Positions 1 through 6,856 of a DNA stretch of 21,891 nt are shown piece by piece; positions within the stretch are counted from its first letter, which is position 1, and the number at the start of each line of letters is the position of its first letter. The notes under the pieces are model-generated. The model was not told the DNA's origin, searched no databases, and was given only the letters and a program-made list of their open reading frames with translations. The stretch covers positions 1 through 21,891 of the forward strand of contig CAYVUV010000091.1 in assembly GCA_964455095.1 (NCBI GenBank), in the 5' to 3' direction. The stretch comes from CAYVUV01 sp964455095. Lineage in GTDB: Bacteria > Desulfobacterota > Binatia > HRBIN30 > CADEER01. A program made the translations under genes and the position numbers.

Positions 1-615
1 GGGTTGCGCGACATGGGGCTGCTGAAGTCGGCCGAGCAGGCGCGTCCGTTCACCGACGCCGTGCCCGGTGTCTGGCCGTCGGAAGGCGCGGTGGTCGCCG
101 TGCTCGAGGGTGCCGAGCGGGCGCGCCGGCGCGGCGCGCGCTGCTGGGGGCGCAACGACGGCTATGCGGCCGGCTTCGAGCCCAGCCTGGCGCGCCGCGC
201 GCGCACGCCGCAGGGCATTGCTGCTACCATGCGCCGCGCCCTGGCGTTGGGCGGACGCCGTGCCGACGAGGTCGGGGCCGTTTGTGCCAGCGCGCACGGC
301 ACGCCGCTCGATGCCACCGAGCAGCTGGCCATGCGCGAGGTGCTCGGTGGCGCGGCGATGGCGATGGCGTCGAAGGCGGCCCTGGGCGAGAGTTTTGGCG
401 CCAGCGGGGTGTTGGCGCTGGCGCTGGCCGCTGGCCTGTTGAGCGCCCCGCGACCGCCGGCGATGGGGCTCGCCTTCGACCTGCAGGGCCGGCCGATCGC
501 CGCTGACGCGGCGGCTGCACGCCTTTCCTCGACGCCACTCGTGATGGTCAATGCCCTGTGCTATGCGGGCAACGTCGTGAGCCTGCTGCTCTCCGGCGGA
601 AATGAAGATGGCTAA
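1..615 (+). CDS. Ketosynthase-like / chain-length-factor-like subunit, C-terminal half (5' truncated by window)
   Basis: The frame is open from base 1 and ends at TAA 613-615, so about 204 residues of a normally ~400-residue beta-ketoacyl synthase are visible. Seen, numbering from the TTG at 4: the thiolase-fold C-terminal landmarks RPFTDAVPGVWPSEGA (about 15-29, matching the usual RPFD...GEGA), a His-containing loop SAHGTPLDATE with His98, the conserved Lys at ASK (Lys124), and a C-terminal NALCYAGNVVSLLL matching the usual SNSFGFGGxN block. The second catalytic His of the usual GHxxGAxG is Glu here (GESFGASG, Glu129). The active-site Cys region lies outside the window. Loss of the second His suggests a non-condensing partner like a chain-length factor rather than a self-sufficient ketosynthase. 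It overlaps the next gene by 14 nt, so it belongs to the same operon. Ketosynthase fold is secure; partner role is inference. Confidence 0.85.
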   Translation, partial: GLRDMGLLKSAEQARPFTDAVPGVWPSEGAVVAVLEGAERARRRGARCWGRNDGYAAGFEPSLARRARTPQGIAATMRRALALGGRRADEVGAVCASAHGTPLDATEQLAMREVLGGAAMAMASKAALGESFGASGVLALALAAGLLSAPRPPAMGLAFDLQGRPIAADAAAARLSSTPLVMVNALCYAGNVVSLLLSGGNEDG

Positions 616-1996
616 TCGATCGCTGCGCGTGCTGCTCGTCTCTGCCAACACCGAGCAGCTGCCCGACCCGGTGTTTCCGATCGGCGCCGCCTACATGGCG
701 GCGGTCGCCGAGGGCCACGGGCACGACGTGCAGACACTCGACCTGTGCTTTCTCGACGGCCTGCGCCCGGCGCTCGACGAGGCGGTGCGCGCCGCGCAAC
801 CCGACGTCGTCGGCATCTCGCTGCGCAACCTCGACTCGTCCTCGTATCCGCAGAACACGTCGTACATCGGCGACTACAAGGCGCTGGTCGACGGCGTGCG
901 CGGGCTGACCGATGCCCCGATCGTGCTCGGTGGGGCGGGGTTCACGGTCATGCCGACCACCATCATGGAGTACCTCGGCGCCGACGTCGGCGTCGTCGGC
1001 GAGGGCGAAGCGGCCTTCCCGTGGATCCTGCAGCGCCTCGCCGATCGCGAGCCGATCGCGTCGACGCCCGAGTATCGCTGCGAAACGGTCAACGGCGGGG
1101 TGTGCGTGACGCCGGCAACGCGCATCAAGCGTCTCGACGTGACCGGGGTGCCGGCGCGGCGACATTTCGACTTCAAGGGCTACTACGAGCGCGGCGGCGC
1201 GCTGAACATCCAAACCAAGCGCGGATGCTATTTCGAGTGCGTGTTCTGCAGCTACCCGCTCATCGAGGGCGCGACGGTGCGCATGCGCACGGCGACCGCC
1301 GTAGTCGACGAGATCCAGGGCATGCGCGAAGAGTTCCAGGTGCGGCACTGGTTCTTCGTCGACAACATCTTCAACATGCCGATCCGCCACGCCAAGGAGA
1401 TCTGCCAGGAGCTCATCGCCCGCCAGCTCGACATCGAGTGGTCGGCGTACCTGAACCCGAAGTTCGTCGACGAGGAGCTGTGCGTGCTGATGGCGCGCTC
1501 GGGCTGCAAGGCGATTGAGTTCGGCACCGACTCTGGCTCGCCGGCGATCATGGCCAGCCTGAAGAAGGAGTTCGACGTCGACGACCTGCGGCGGGCCTCG
1601 GCGCTCTGTCATAAGTACAAGCTGAAGTTCTGCCACAGCTTGATCTTCGGCGGTCCCGGCGAGACCGGGCAGACGGTTGGCGAGACGATCGAACTGATGG
1701 ACGAGCTCAAGCCGACCGCGGTGATCGCCCTGACCGGCATCCGGGTGTTGCCGGGCACGGAGATGGTCGACATCGCGCTGCGCGACGGGCAGATCGACGT
1801 CGACGACAACCTGCTGCATCCGAAATTCTACATCGCGCCGACGCTGCAGGGCGATTTGATCGAGCGCATCGAGTCGTACGCGCACAGCCACACCAACTGG
1901 ATCGTGCCGGGGCAGGGTATCAAGACCAACATCCAGGTGTTGCGCAAGCTGCGCGAGCGCAAGATCAAGGGGCAGCTCTGGCGGCTGCTGCGATGA
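602..1996 (+). CDS. B12-binding-domain radical SAM enzyme in ketosynthase operon
   Basis: This 464-residue protein has the class B (cobalamin-dependent) radical SAM layout. Residues ~8-150 form a Rossmann-like B12-binding region (PVFPIGAAYMAA, DVVGISLRN, IVLGGAGFT, GVVGEGEAAFP). The radical SAM barrel follows, with the cluster-binding CX3CX2C motif GCYFECVFC (Cys209, Cys213, Cys216) and later blocks EFGTDSGS and SLIFGGPGET typical of the Elp3/MiaB-like fold. The family carries out methylation, cyclisation or rearrangement at unactivated carbons using SAM, a [4Fe-4S] cluster and often cobalamin. The ATG at 602 lies inside the preceding ketosynthase-like gene, and the stop overlaps the FabG start as ATGA, so it is translationally coupled to fatty-acid/polyketide-type enzymes. 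An acyl or polyene substrate is therefore inferred. B12-rSAM genes beside FabF-like genes also occur in the proposed ladderane clusters of anammox bacteria; the resemblance is of context only. Confidence 0.9.
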   Translation: MKMANRSLRVLLVSANTEQLPDPVFPIGAAYMAAVAEGHGHDVQTLDLCFLDGLRPALDEAVRAAQPDVVGISLRNLDSSSYPQNTSYIGDYKALVDGVRGLTDAPIVLGGAGFTVMPTTIMEYLGADVGVVGEGEAAFPWILQRLADREPIASTPEYRCETVNGGVCVTPATRIKRLDVTGVPARRHFDFKGYYERGGALNIQTKRGCYFECVFCSYPLIEGATVRMRTATAVVDEIQGMREEFQVRHWFFVDNIFNMPIRHAKEICQELIARQLDIEWSAYLNPKFVDEELCVLMARSGCKAIEFGTDSGSPAIMASLKKEFDVDDLRRASALCHKYKLKFCHSLIFGGPGETGQTVGETIELMDELKPTAVIALTGIRVLPGTEMVDIALRDGQIDVDDNLLHPKFYIAPTLQGDLIERIESYAHSHTNWIVPGQGIKTNIQVLRKLRERKIKGQLWRLLR

Positions 1997-2754
1997 GTGG
2001 CGATCCGCTGCGGCTGGACGGCAAGCGGGCGCTGGTCACCGGCGCGGCGCGCGGTATCGGGCGGGCGGCGGCCGAAGCGCTGGCGGCGGCTGGCGCGTCG
2101 GTGGCGATCAACTATGCGCGCTCGGCGGCCGAGGCCGAGGCACTGGCGACCGAGCTGCGCGGGCGCGGCGCCGATGTCGAGGTGGTGCAGGCCGACGTCG
2201 CCGATGCCGCGGCAGTCGCGGCGCTGTTCGAGCGCTTGCGCGAGCGCTGGGACGGCGTCGACATCGTCGTCAACAACGCCGCGGTGACCCGCGATGGCTT
2301 TGTCATGCTGATGCCGCTCGAGGCCTGGGACGAGGTGCTGGCGGTCAACCTGCGCGGCGCCTTTCTCTGTGCGCGGCAGGCGTTGCGGGCGATGATCCGG
2401 CGCAAGTGGGGGCGGGTGATCAACGTCGTCTCGCCGGCCGGGTTGTTGGGTAAGGACGGCGCCGCCAACTACGCCGCGTCGAAGGGCGGCTTGATGAGCT
2501 TCAGCAAATCGCTGGCGCGCGAGGTGGGGCGCTACGGCATCACCGTCAACTGCGTCTGCCCGGGGTTGATCGACACCCGGCTGATTGCCGGCATGCCCGA
2601 CGCCGAACGCGAGCGTTACGTGCGCCAGATCGCCCTCGGTCGCTTCGGTGAAGCCGCCGAGGTGGCGCAGGCGATTCGCTTTCTCGCCAGCCCGGCGGCG
2701 GGATACATCACCGGGGCAACGTTGACCGTCGACGGCGGCTTGACGATGGCGTGA
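1993..2754 (+). CDS. 3-oxoacyl-ACP reductase, FabG-like SDR
   Basis: A 253-residue classical short-chain dehydrogenase/reductase, expected to reduce beta-ketoacyl-ACP with NADPH in the condensation cycle run by the neighbouring ketosynthases. Visible motifs: cofactor-binding TGAARGIG (16-23), NNAA (94-97), the structural Asn in VNL (Asn119), and a catalytic Ser147-Tyr160-Lys164 set (SPAG... NYAASK) with the Ser-Tyr spacing of E. coli FabG. The C-terminal GYITGATLTVDGG is the usual FabG ending. The ATG at 1993 overlaps the upstream stop as ATGA. The ketosynthase start follows 25 nt after the stop. Reduction in a polyene or fatty-acyl pathway is inferred from this operon, since FabG-type SDRs alone do not reveal substrate. 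Confidence 0.93.
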   Translation: MSGDPLRLDGKRALVTGAARGIGRAAAEALAAAGASVAINYARSAAEAEALATELRGRGADVEVVQADVADAAAVAALFERLRERWDGVDIVVNNAAVTRDGFVMLMPLEAWDEVLAVNLRGAFLCARQALRAMIRRKWGRVINVVSPAGLLGKDGAANYAASKGGLMSFSKSLAREVGRYGITVNCVCPGLIDTRLIAGMPDAERERYVRQIALGRFGEAAEVAQAIRFLASPAAGYITGATLTVDGGLTMA

Positions 2755-2779
2755 GCTCGCTGCTCGCGTTCCTCTTTGC

Positions 2780-3991
2780 ATGCAGCGCATAGCCATTACC
2801 GGATTCGGCAGCATCAACGCCCTGGGTGGCGATGTCGCCGCTTTCGACGCGGGGTTGCGCGCCGGCCGCTGCGGCATCGGCCAGCTCTCGCTGTTTGCTG
2901 CCGAGGGCTTTCGCAGCACCTGTGCGGCCGAGGTCGCGGCGCTGCAAGCACCGGCCTCGGTGCCGCCCGCGCTGGCGCGGCGGGCATCGCGTTCCGCGCT
3001 GCTGGCGTTGAACGCCGCCGACGAGGCGTGGCGCATGGCCGGTCTCGGCGCGCGCGATGGCGCCACCGTCGGCGTCGTGCTCGGCACCTCGACGGGCGGC
3101 ATGGCGACCGGCGAGATGGCCTATCGGCGCATCGTCCTGCATGCCGCGCGGCGGCCGCGCCTGGCGCACTGGCTCGAGACGCCCGTGTCGACGCCCACCG
3201 ACGCTCTGGCGCACGCCTTCGGCTGCGCCGGCCCGCGCCTGACGGTCTCGACGGCGTGCTCTTCGAGCGCCAACGCCCTCGGGATCGCGGCCGATTGGAT
3301 CCGCGGCGGCCGCGCCGAGACGGTGCTCTGCGGCGGCACCGACTCGCTCTGCGTCATGACCTTCTCGGGCTTCAACTCCCTGCAGGCACTCGACCGTGTG
3401 CCGTGCCGGCCGTTCGACCGCGAGCGTGCCGGGCTGACGCTGGGCGAGGGGGCGGCAATGTTCGTCTGCGAAAGCTGGGAGCACGCCATCGGCCGCGGCG
3501 CGCCGATTCTGGCCGAGCTGGTCAGCTACGGCGTCAGCGCCGACGCCCACCACGTGACCCAACCCCGCCCCGACGCCGCGGGCGCGATGATGGCCATGCG
3601 CCGCGCCCTCGCGGAGGGTGGCGTGCGGGCGGACGAGGTCGACTACATCAACGCCCACGGCACCGGCACGCCACTCAACGACGTGGCCGAGACGCGCGCG
3701 ATCAAAGCGGTGCTCGGCGCGCGCGCGCACGCCGTGCCGGTGTCGTCGACCAAGTCGATGGTCGGCCACTGCCTCGGCGCCGCCGGGGCCATCGAAGCGC
3801 TGGCGAGCGTTCTCGCGTTGCGCGGTCAGTTCGTGCCGCCGACGGCGACGCTGGTGCATCCCGACCCGGAATGCGACCTCGACTACGTGCCGGGGCACAG
3901 TCGGCCGGCGGCGCTGCACACCGTGTTGTCGAACTCGTACGGCTTCGGCGGCAACAACACCAGCCTCGTACTGCGCGGGGCGCCGCGGTGA
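2780..3991 (+). CDS. Beta-ketoacyl-ACP synthase, catalytically intact (FabF/KS-alpha type)
   Basis: A 403-residue type II ketosynthase expected to condense an acyl primer with malonyl-ACP by decarboxylative Claisen chemistry. All catalytic residues are visible: nucleophile Cys160 in VSTACSSS, His293 in NAHGTGTPLND, Lys325 in STKS, and His330 in GHCLGAAG. Other family blocks are RPFDRERAGLTLGEGAAM (209-227) and the C-terminal SNSYGFGGNNTSLVL. Length is normal for FabF. The ATG at 2780 is preferred because the ITGFGSINALG strand expected at a KS N-terminus begins three residues later. Its stop overlaps the next gene as GTGA, the coupling typical of KS/CLF heterodimers. In aryl-polyene and flexirubin systems the equivalent heterodimer builds conjugated chains; that role here is inference. 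Confidence 0.95.
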   Translation: MQRIAITGFGSINALGGDVAAFDAGLRAGRCGIGQLSLFAAEGFRSTCAAEVAALQAPASVPPALARRASRSALLALNAADEAWRMAGLGARDGATVGVVLGTSTGGMATGEMAYRRIVLHAARRPRLAHWLETPVSTPTDALAHAFGCAGPRLTVSTACSSSANALGIAADWIRGGRAETVLCGGTDSLCVMTFSGFNSLQALDRVPCRPFDRERAGLTLGEGAAMFVCESWEHAIGRGAPILAELVSYGVSADAHHVTQPRPDAAGAMMAMRRALAEGGVRADEVDYINAHGTGTPLNDVAETRAIKAVLGARAHAVPVSSTKSMVGHCLGAAGAIEALASVLALRGQFVPPTATLVHPDPECDLDYVPGHSRPAALHTVLSNSYGFGGNNTSLVLRGAPR

Positions 3992-5193
3992 GCGTCGTCG
4001 TCGTCACCGGCGTCGGCGTCGTCAGCCCGATCGGGGTCGGGCGGGGGGAGTTCTGGTCGGCGCTATGCGCGGGTGAGAGCGGCATCGGACTCGTCGAGCG
4101 CGCCGGGCGCGCCGAAATGGTGGCGGCCGCGCGCGAGTTCGTCGCCAAGGACTTCATCCGCTCGCCGCACCTGCGGCGCATGGACCGGATGTCGCGCATG
4201 ATCGTCGCCGCCAGCCGCATGGCGCTCGACGACGCCGGCCTGGTGCGCGAGGCGATCGCGGACGACGGGCTGGGCATCGTGGTCGGCTCGGTGTTGGGCG
4301 ACATCTCGGAATCGGCCACCTACCTCGCCCGCGTGTTTCTCAAGGGTGCGGCGGCGGCGAGCCCGATGGTCTTTCCCAACCTGGTGCTCAACGCCCCGGC
4401 GAGCTACGCGGCGATGGAGCTCGGCGCCACCGGGATCAATCTCACCGTGGCGCAAAACGAGATCTGCGGCGAGCAGGCGATCATCGAAGGCGCGGCGATG
4501 GTGCGCGCCGGGCGGGCCGAGGTCGTGCTGGCGGGCGGCGGCGACGAGTTGGCGGACATCGTGGGCGACATCTATCGGCAGGGGCGTCTGCTGTCGGGCC
4601 AGCGCGGCGGGCCGCAGTGGTGCAGCCCATACGACGCCGCGCGCAACGGGCTCGTCCTGGGCGAAGGTGCGGCCATGCTGGCGTTGGAATCGCGCGACCG
4701 TGCGCTGGCGCGCGGCGCGGCGATCATCGCCGAGATCGAGGCCGACGCCATCTTCAGCGTACCGTCGTCGCGTTTCGACTGGCCGCGCCGCGCCGGCGCC
4801 GCGCTCGCTCCGCTGTGCCGCGCCCTCGCCGGACAGTCGGTGGAGTTGATCTGCGGCGGCGCCAACTCGACGCGCGCGCTCGACGCCTGCGAGCTCGACC
4901 TGTTCGCGCAGCTCGGCGGCGCGGAAGTCAGCGTCACGTCGATCAAGGGCGCGATCGGCGAATTCGGCGCCGCCGGTGCGCTCTCCGCGGCCGCCGCCTG
5001 CCTGGCGCTGCGCGAGCAGGTGGTGCCGCCGCTCTGTCACCTGCAGACGCCCGCCGCCCATGCGGGGTTGCACCTCGCGGCCCAACGCGGCGAAGCGCGC
5101 CCGTTGCAGCGCGCGCTGCTCTGCGGCCTCGCCCGCGGCGGCGCCGGCGCGGCGCTGGTGCTGCGGGCTCCCTCCTTTTCAAACAGGGGCTAG
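3988..5193 (+). CDS. Chain-length-factor-like ketosynthase homologue (KS-beta)
   Basis: This 401-residue ketosynthase-fold protein is translationally coupled to the intact KS (GTG at 3988 inside GTGA). An ungapped comparison with that neighbour shows the nucleophilic Cys position occupied by Glu158 in TVAQNEICGEQA; the first His loop is degenerate (GGANSTRALD); Lys320 is kept (TSIKG); and the second His is Glu325 (GEFGAAG). Actinomycete chain-length factors similarly replace Cys, by Gln, and form an obligate heterodimer with the active KS. A chain-length/decarboxylating partner is therefore the best call. The N-terminal VVTGVGVVSPIG and GLVLGEGAAMLALE (221-234) confirm the fold. The last residues and the TAG lie in the C/G-rich tandem repeat that follows, so the C-terminus may have been reset by that repeat. 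An open frame continues upstream to 2776, but that part is the shadow of the KS gene. Confidence 0.9.
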   Translation: MSVVVVTGVGVVSPIGVGRGEFWSALCAGESGIGLVERAGRAEMVAAAREFVAKDFIRSPHLRRMDRMSRMIVAASRMALDDAGLVREAIADDGLGIVVGSVLGDISESATYLARVFLKGAAAASPMVFPNLVLNAPASYAAMELGATGINLTVAQNEICGEQAIIEGAAMVRAGRAEVVLAGGGDELADIVGDIYRQGRLLSGQRGGPQWCSPYDAARNGLVLGEGAAMLALESRDRALARGAAIIAEIEADAIFSVPSSRFDWPRRAGAALAPLCRALAGQSVELICGGANSTRALDACELDLFAQLGGAEVSVTSIKGAIGEFGAAGALSAAAACLALREQVVPPLCHLQTPAAHAGLHLAAQRGEARPLQRALLCGLARGGAGAALVLRAPSFSNRG

Positions 5194-5272
5194 CTTCTCC
5201 GGTCCCCCTCCTTCGAGGGAGGGGCTAGGTTCTCCGGTCCCCCTCCTTTCCACGGAGGGGCTAGGGGTGGTA
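5168..5272. repeat. Tandem C/G-rich palindromic repeat (three units)
   Basis: Three imperfect units of about 35 bp follow each other, each with a CCCTCC arm, a short centre and an AGGGGCTAG arm, joined by CTTCTCCGGT or GTTCTCCGGT. Units begin near 5169, 5203 and 5238. Each unit can fold on itself. The CLF-like gene terminates inside the first unit, because the AGGGGCTAG arm supplies its TAG. Such palindromes at gene ends resemble REP-type intergenic repeats and may act as transcription terminators. Confidence 0.8.
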
Positions 5273-5320
5273 GCGGCTTTGCACACAAAGTCACCGTTGA
5301 ACGGCGCTCTGGTCGGAGTC

Positions 5321-5493
5321 GGGGTCGGAATCGGTATCGGGATCGAGGGCGCGAAATGAATCGCGGCCTGTGTCGATGCGATCCGCCAGGAGCCGCGGAA
5401 TCCCTCGGACAGGAATTGATTCCGCTGCCGATACCGATTCCGACCCCGCCGGGAGAGGCATGCTCGGCGATGAAAGGGGTTTCTGTGCAAGGC
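5321..5493 (+). mobile_element. MITE-like palindromic element, copy 1
   Basis: GGGGTCGGAATCGGTATCGG at 5321-5340 is matched by its exact reverse complement at 5428-5447, giving 20-bp perfect terminal inverted repeats around an 87-bp centre. No coding frame of interest is present inside. The sequence from 5321 to about 5493 recurs in opposite orientation at the right end of the window (21735-21891) with roughly nine of ten positions the same by eye. A short, non-coding, repeated element with terminal inverted repeats fits a miniature inverted-repeat transposable element. No transposase is visible and a target-site duplication was not established. Confidence 0.75.
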
Positions 5494-5526
5494 CCGTAGC
5501 TCCGCGCAAGATCGACCTCCCCCTGA

Positions 5527-5549
5527 CCCCCTCCTTGGAAAGGAGGGGG
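5527..5549. terminator. Hairpin between convergent genes
   Basis: CCCCCTCCTT at 5527-5536 pairs with AAGGAGGGGG at 5540-5549 around a 3-nt loop, a perfect 10-bp stem. It sits between the end of the ketosynthase operon and the end of the minus-strand rSAM gene, so it could terminate both. No long T-tract follows on either strand. It shares the CCCTCC arm with the tandem repeat upstream and may be a repeat-family member doubling as a terminator. Confidence 0.5.
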
Positions 5550-5583
5550 AAGATGGGACGCTCCTCGGAAAAAGCGGCTGGCG

Positions 5584-6744
5584 CTACGCCGGCGGCTGAA
5601 AGTTCTGGATCAACCCGCGGGCGGGGAGGTGCTCGCGCAGGATCTCTTCGAACGGGCGCTGGTCGATGACCTCGAACTGGCTGGTCTCGAGCGGGAAGTT
5701 GGCGCCGGTCTCGGTGTACGGCGCCACCGCCGCCGAGCCGGCCGAGAGCACGGTGACGATCGGCAGCAGGCGGCGCTGGATGGCGGCGGGTTCGCGAGTG
5801 GTGAGCACGATCTTGCAGGTCGGCAGGCCGAGCGAGAGCAGCGAGACCAGGCGGATGAACGAGGTGTCGTCGGCGCCGCGCTGGTCGTGGCTGCCGGCGA
5901 TCTGGCGCAGGCGCGGCACCGACAGGTAGATCTCCATGCCCAGCCCGAGCAGGTGTTGCGCGTGCTGGGCCATGGCGGTCATCTCGAAGCACAGATCGGG
6001 GTTGAGGCCGACCAGGATGCCGGGATTTGCCACGCGGATGCCGGCGCGGTGGGCGCGGTCGAAATTGGTCAGCCGGCGCGCGAAGTCGGCGCGCGGGTTG
6101 TCCGGGTTCGTGCCCATGAATTTGGCGTAGTGCGGGCGGGAATAGGTCTCCTGAAAGGTGCACATCGTCACCTTCGGCACGACGCTGCCGTCGTCGTCGC
6201 GCGCCACCCCGTCGAGCAGGGTGTCGAACTCGTCGGCGTCGATCGAGCCGACGTTGATCAGCACGTGGGAGAACGCCATCTCCTGCGTGGCACGCAGGGC
6301 CTGGTTGACGTAGGAGAGGGCCCAGGGGCGCGAGGCGGGTTGGTACTCGCCGGTGAGCAGGGCCACGGCGCGCATGCCGCGCCCGGTGAGCAGGCGGAGC
6401 TGGTGGGCGACGCCGCCGATGTCGACCGTCTCGCGCCGCAGCGCGCGGTTGTCGCGCCGCATGCCGCACATGCGGCACTCGGCGTCGCAGGTGTTGGTCA
6501 TGTACAGCGGCGAGAACGTCTCCAGCGGCACCGGACGCTGCGCGCGGACGCCAACCGCCAGCTCGTAGAGCGCGTCGGCGGTGAGCTGGGGCGCAAACCA
6601 GAGCACGGCCATCTCGTAGGGTGTTAACCCCTCGCCGCGCCGCGCGCGCGCCAGCAACGGGTCGAGATCGCCCTGTCCGGCCTCCGCCTCGGCGCGGCGC
6701 AGGTCAGCGAGCAACTGATCGGAGTGGAGCTGGAAACCGTCCAT
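5584..6744 (-). CDS. ThiH/HydG-like radical SAM enzyme (no thiamine genes nearby)
   Basis: A 386-residue radical SAM protein with biotin-synthase/ThiH-type architecture. The cluster motif is CX3CX2C in NTCDAECRMCGM (Cys86, Cys90, Cys93), preceded by ETFSPLYMTN, which parallels the APLYLSN lead-in of ThiH. LLTGEYQP (129-136) and MCTFQETYSRPHY (194-206) match the TGE and QETY landmarks of the ThiH/HydG group. The C-terminal half has VLSAGSAAVAPYTETG and ends with SQFEVIDQR, also as in ThiH. ThiH and HydG cleave the tyrosine side chain, releasing p-cresol and dehydroglycine; substrate here is not known. No thiazole-synthesis or hydrogenase-maturation gene is nearby. It is convergent with the ketosynthase operon and has its own promoter-like pair upstream. 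An unassigned paralogue with another amino-acid or small aromatic substrate is the safest reading. Confidence 0.85.
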   Translation of the reverse strand: MDGFQLHSDQLLADLRRAEAEAGQGDLDPLLARARRGEGLTPYEMAVLWFAPQLTADALYELAVGVRAQRPVPLETFSPLYMTNTCDAECRMCGMRRDNRALRRETVDIGGVAHQLRLLTGRGMRAVALLTGEYQPASRPWALSYVNQALRATQEMAFSHVLINVGSIDADEFDTLLDGVARDDDGSVVPKVTMCTFQETYSRPHYAKFMGTNPDNPRADFARRLTNFDRAHRAGIRVANPGILVGLNPDLCFEMTAMAQHAQHLLGLGMEIYLSVPRLRQIAGSHDQRGADDTSFIRLVSLLSLGLPTCKIVLTTREPAAIQRRLLPIVTVLSAGSAAVAPYTETGANFPLETSQFEVIDQRPFEEILREHLPARGLIQNFQPPA

Positions 6745-6763
6745 GTCGCTTCTGACTTCGAGT

Positions 6764-6793
6764 GGTGTAGCCCATGCGCCCGAGCAGGGTCAA
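6764..6793 (-). promoter_or_regulatory. Sigma70-like promoter for the ThiH-like rSAM gene
   Basis: On the minus strand TTGACC (6788-6793) is followed after 18 nt by TACACC (6764-6769). The start codon lies 19 nt downstream, giving a short leader. Spacing and -35 agree with the consensus; the -10 is imperfect. Confidence 0.5.
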
Positions 6794-6820
6794 TGCACCC
6801 CTGCGAATGGGTGGATGCCG

Positions 6821-6849
6821 TGGACGCGGTGCGTGAGGCGGGCTAAGAA
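6821..6849 (+). promoter_or_regulatory. Promoter-like pair for the deacetylase operon, leaderless
   Basis: TGGACG (6821-6826), a 17-nt spacer and TAAGAA (6844-6849) end 7 nt before the ATG at 6857. No Shine-Dalgarno sequence would fit in the transcript, so a leaderless mRNA is suggested. This is the weakest -35 of the set. Confidence 0.4.
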
Positions 6850-6856
6850 CGAAGCG

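Noticed and set aside
548..1891. Long minus-strand open frame (447 codons) across the first B12-rSAM gene
   Set aside because: It lacks any family motif, is rich in Arg/Ala/His/Val as expected of antisense frames in high-GC DNA, and the plus-strand gene has complete rSAM motifs.
2776..3987. Open frame continuing upstream of the CLF-like gene, suggesting a KS-CLF fusion
   Set aside because: This part is the out-of-frame shadow of the intact ketosynthase gene at 2780-3991; the real start is the GTG at 3988 in the GTGA overlap.
5168..5272. CRISPR-like array from the three tandem units
   Set aside because: The units are adjacent imperfect palindromes without unique spacers, and no cas gene is visible.
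5584..6744. Naming the ThiH-like gene thiH
   Set aside because: Only partial motif agreement and no thiamine gene nearby.
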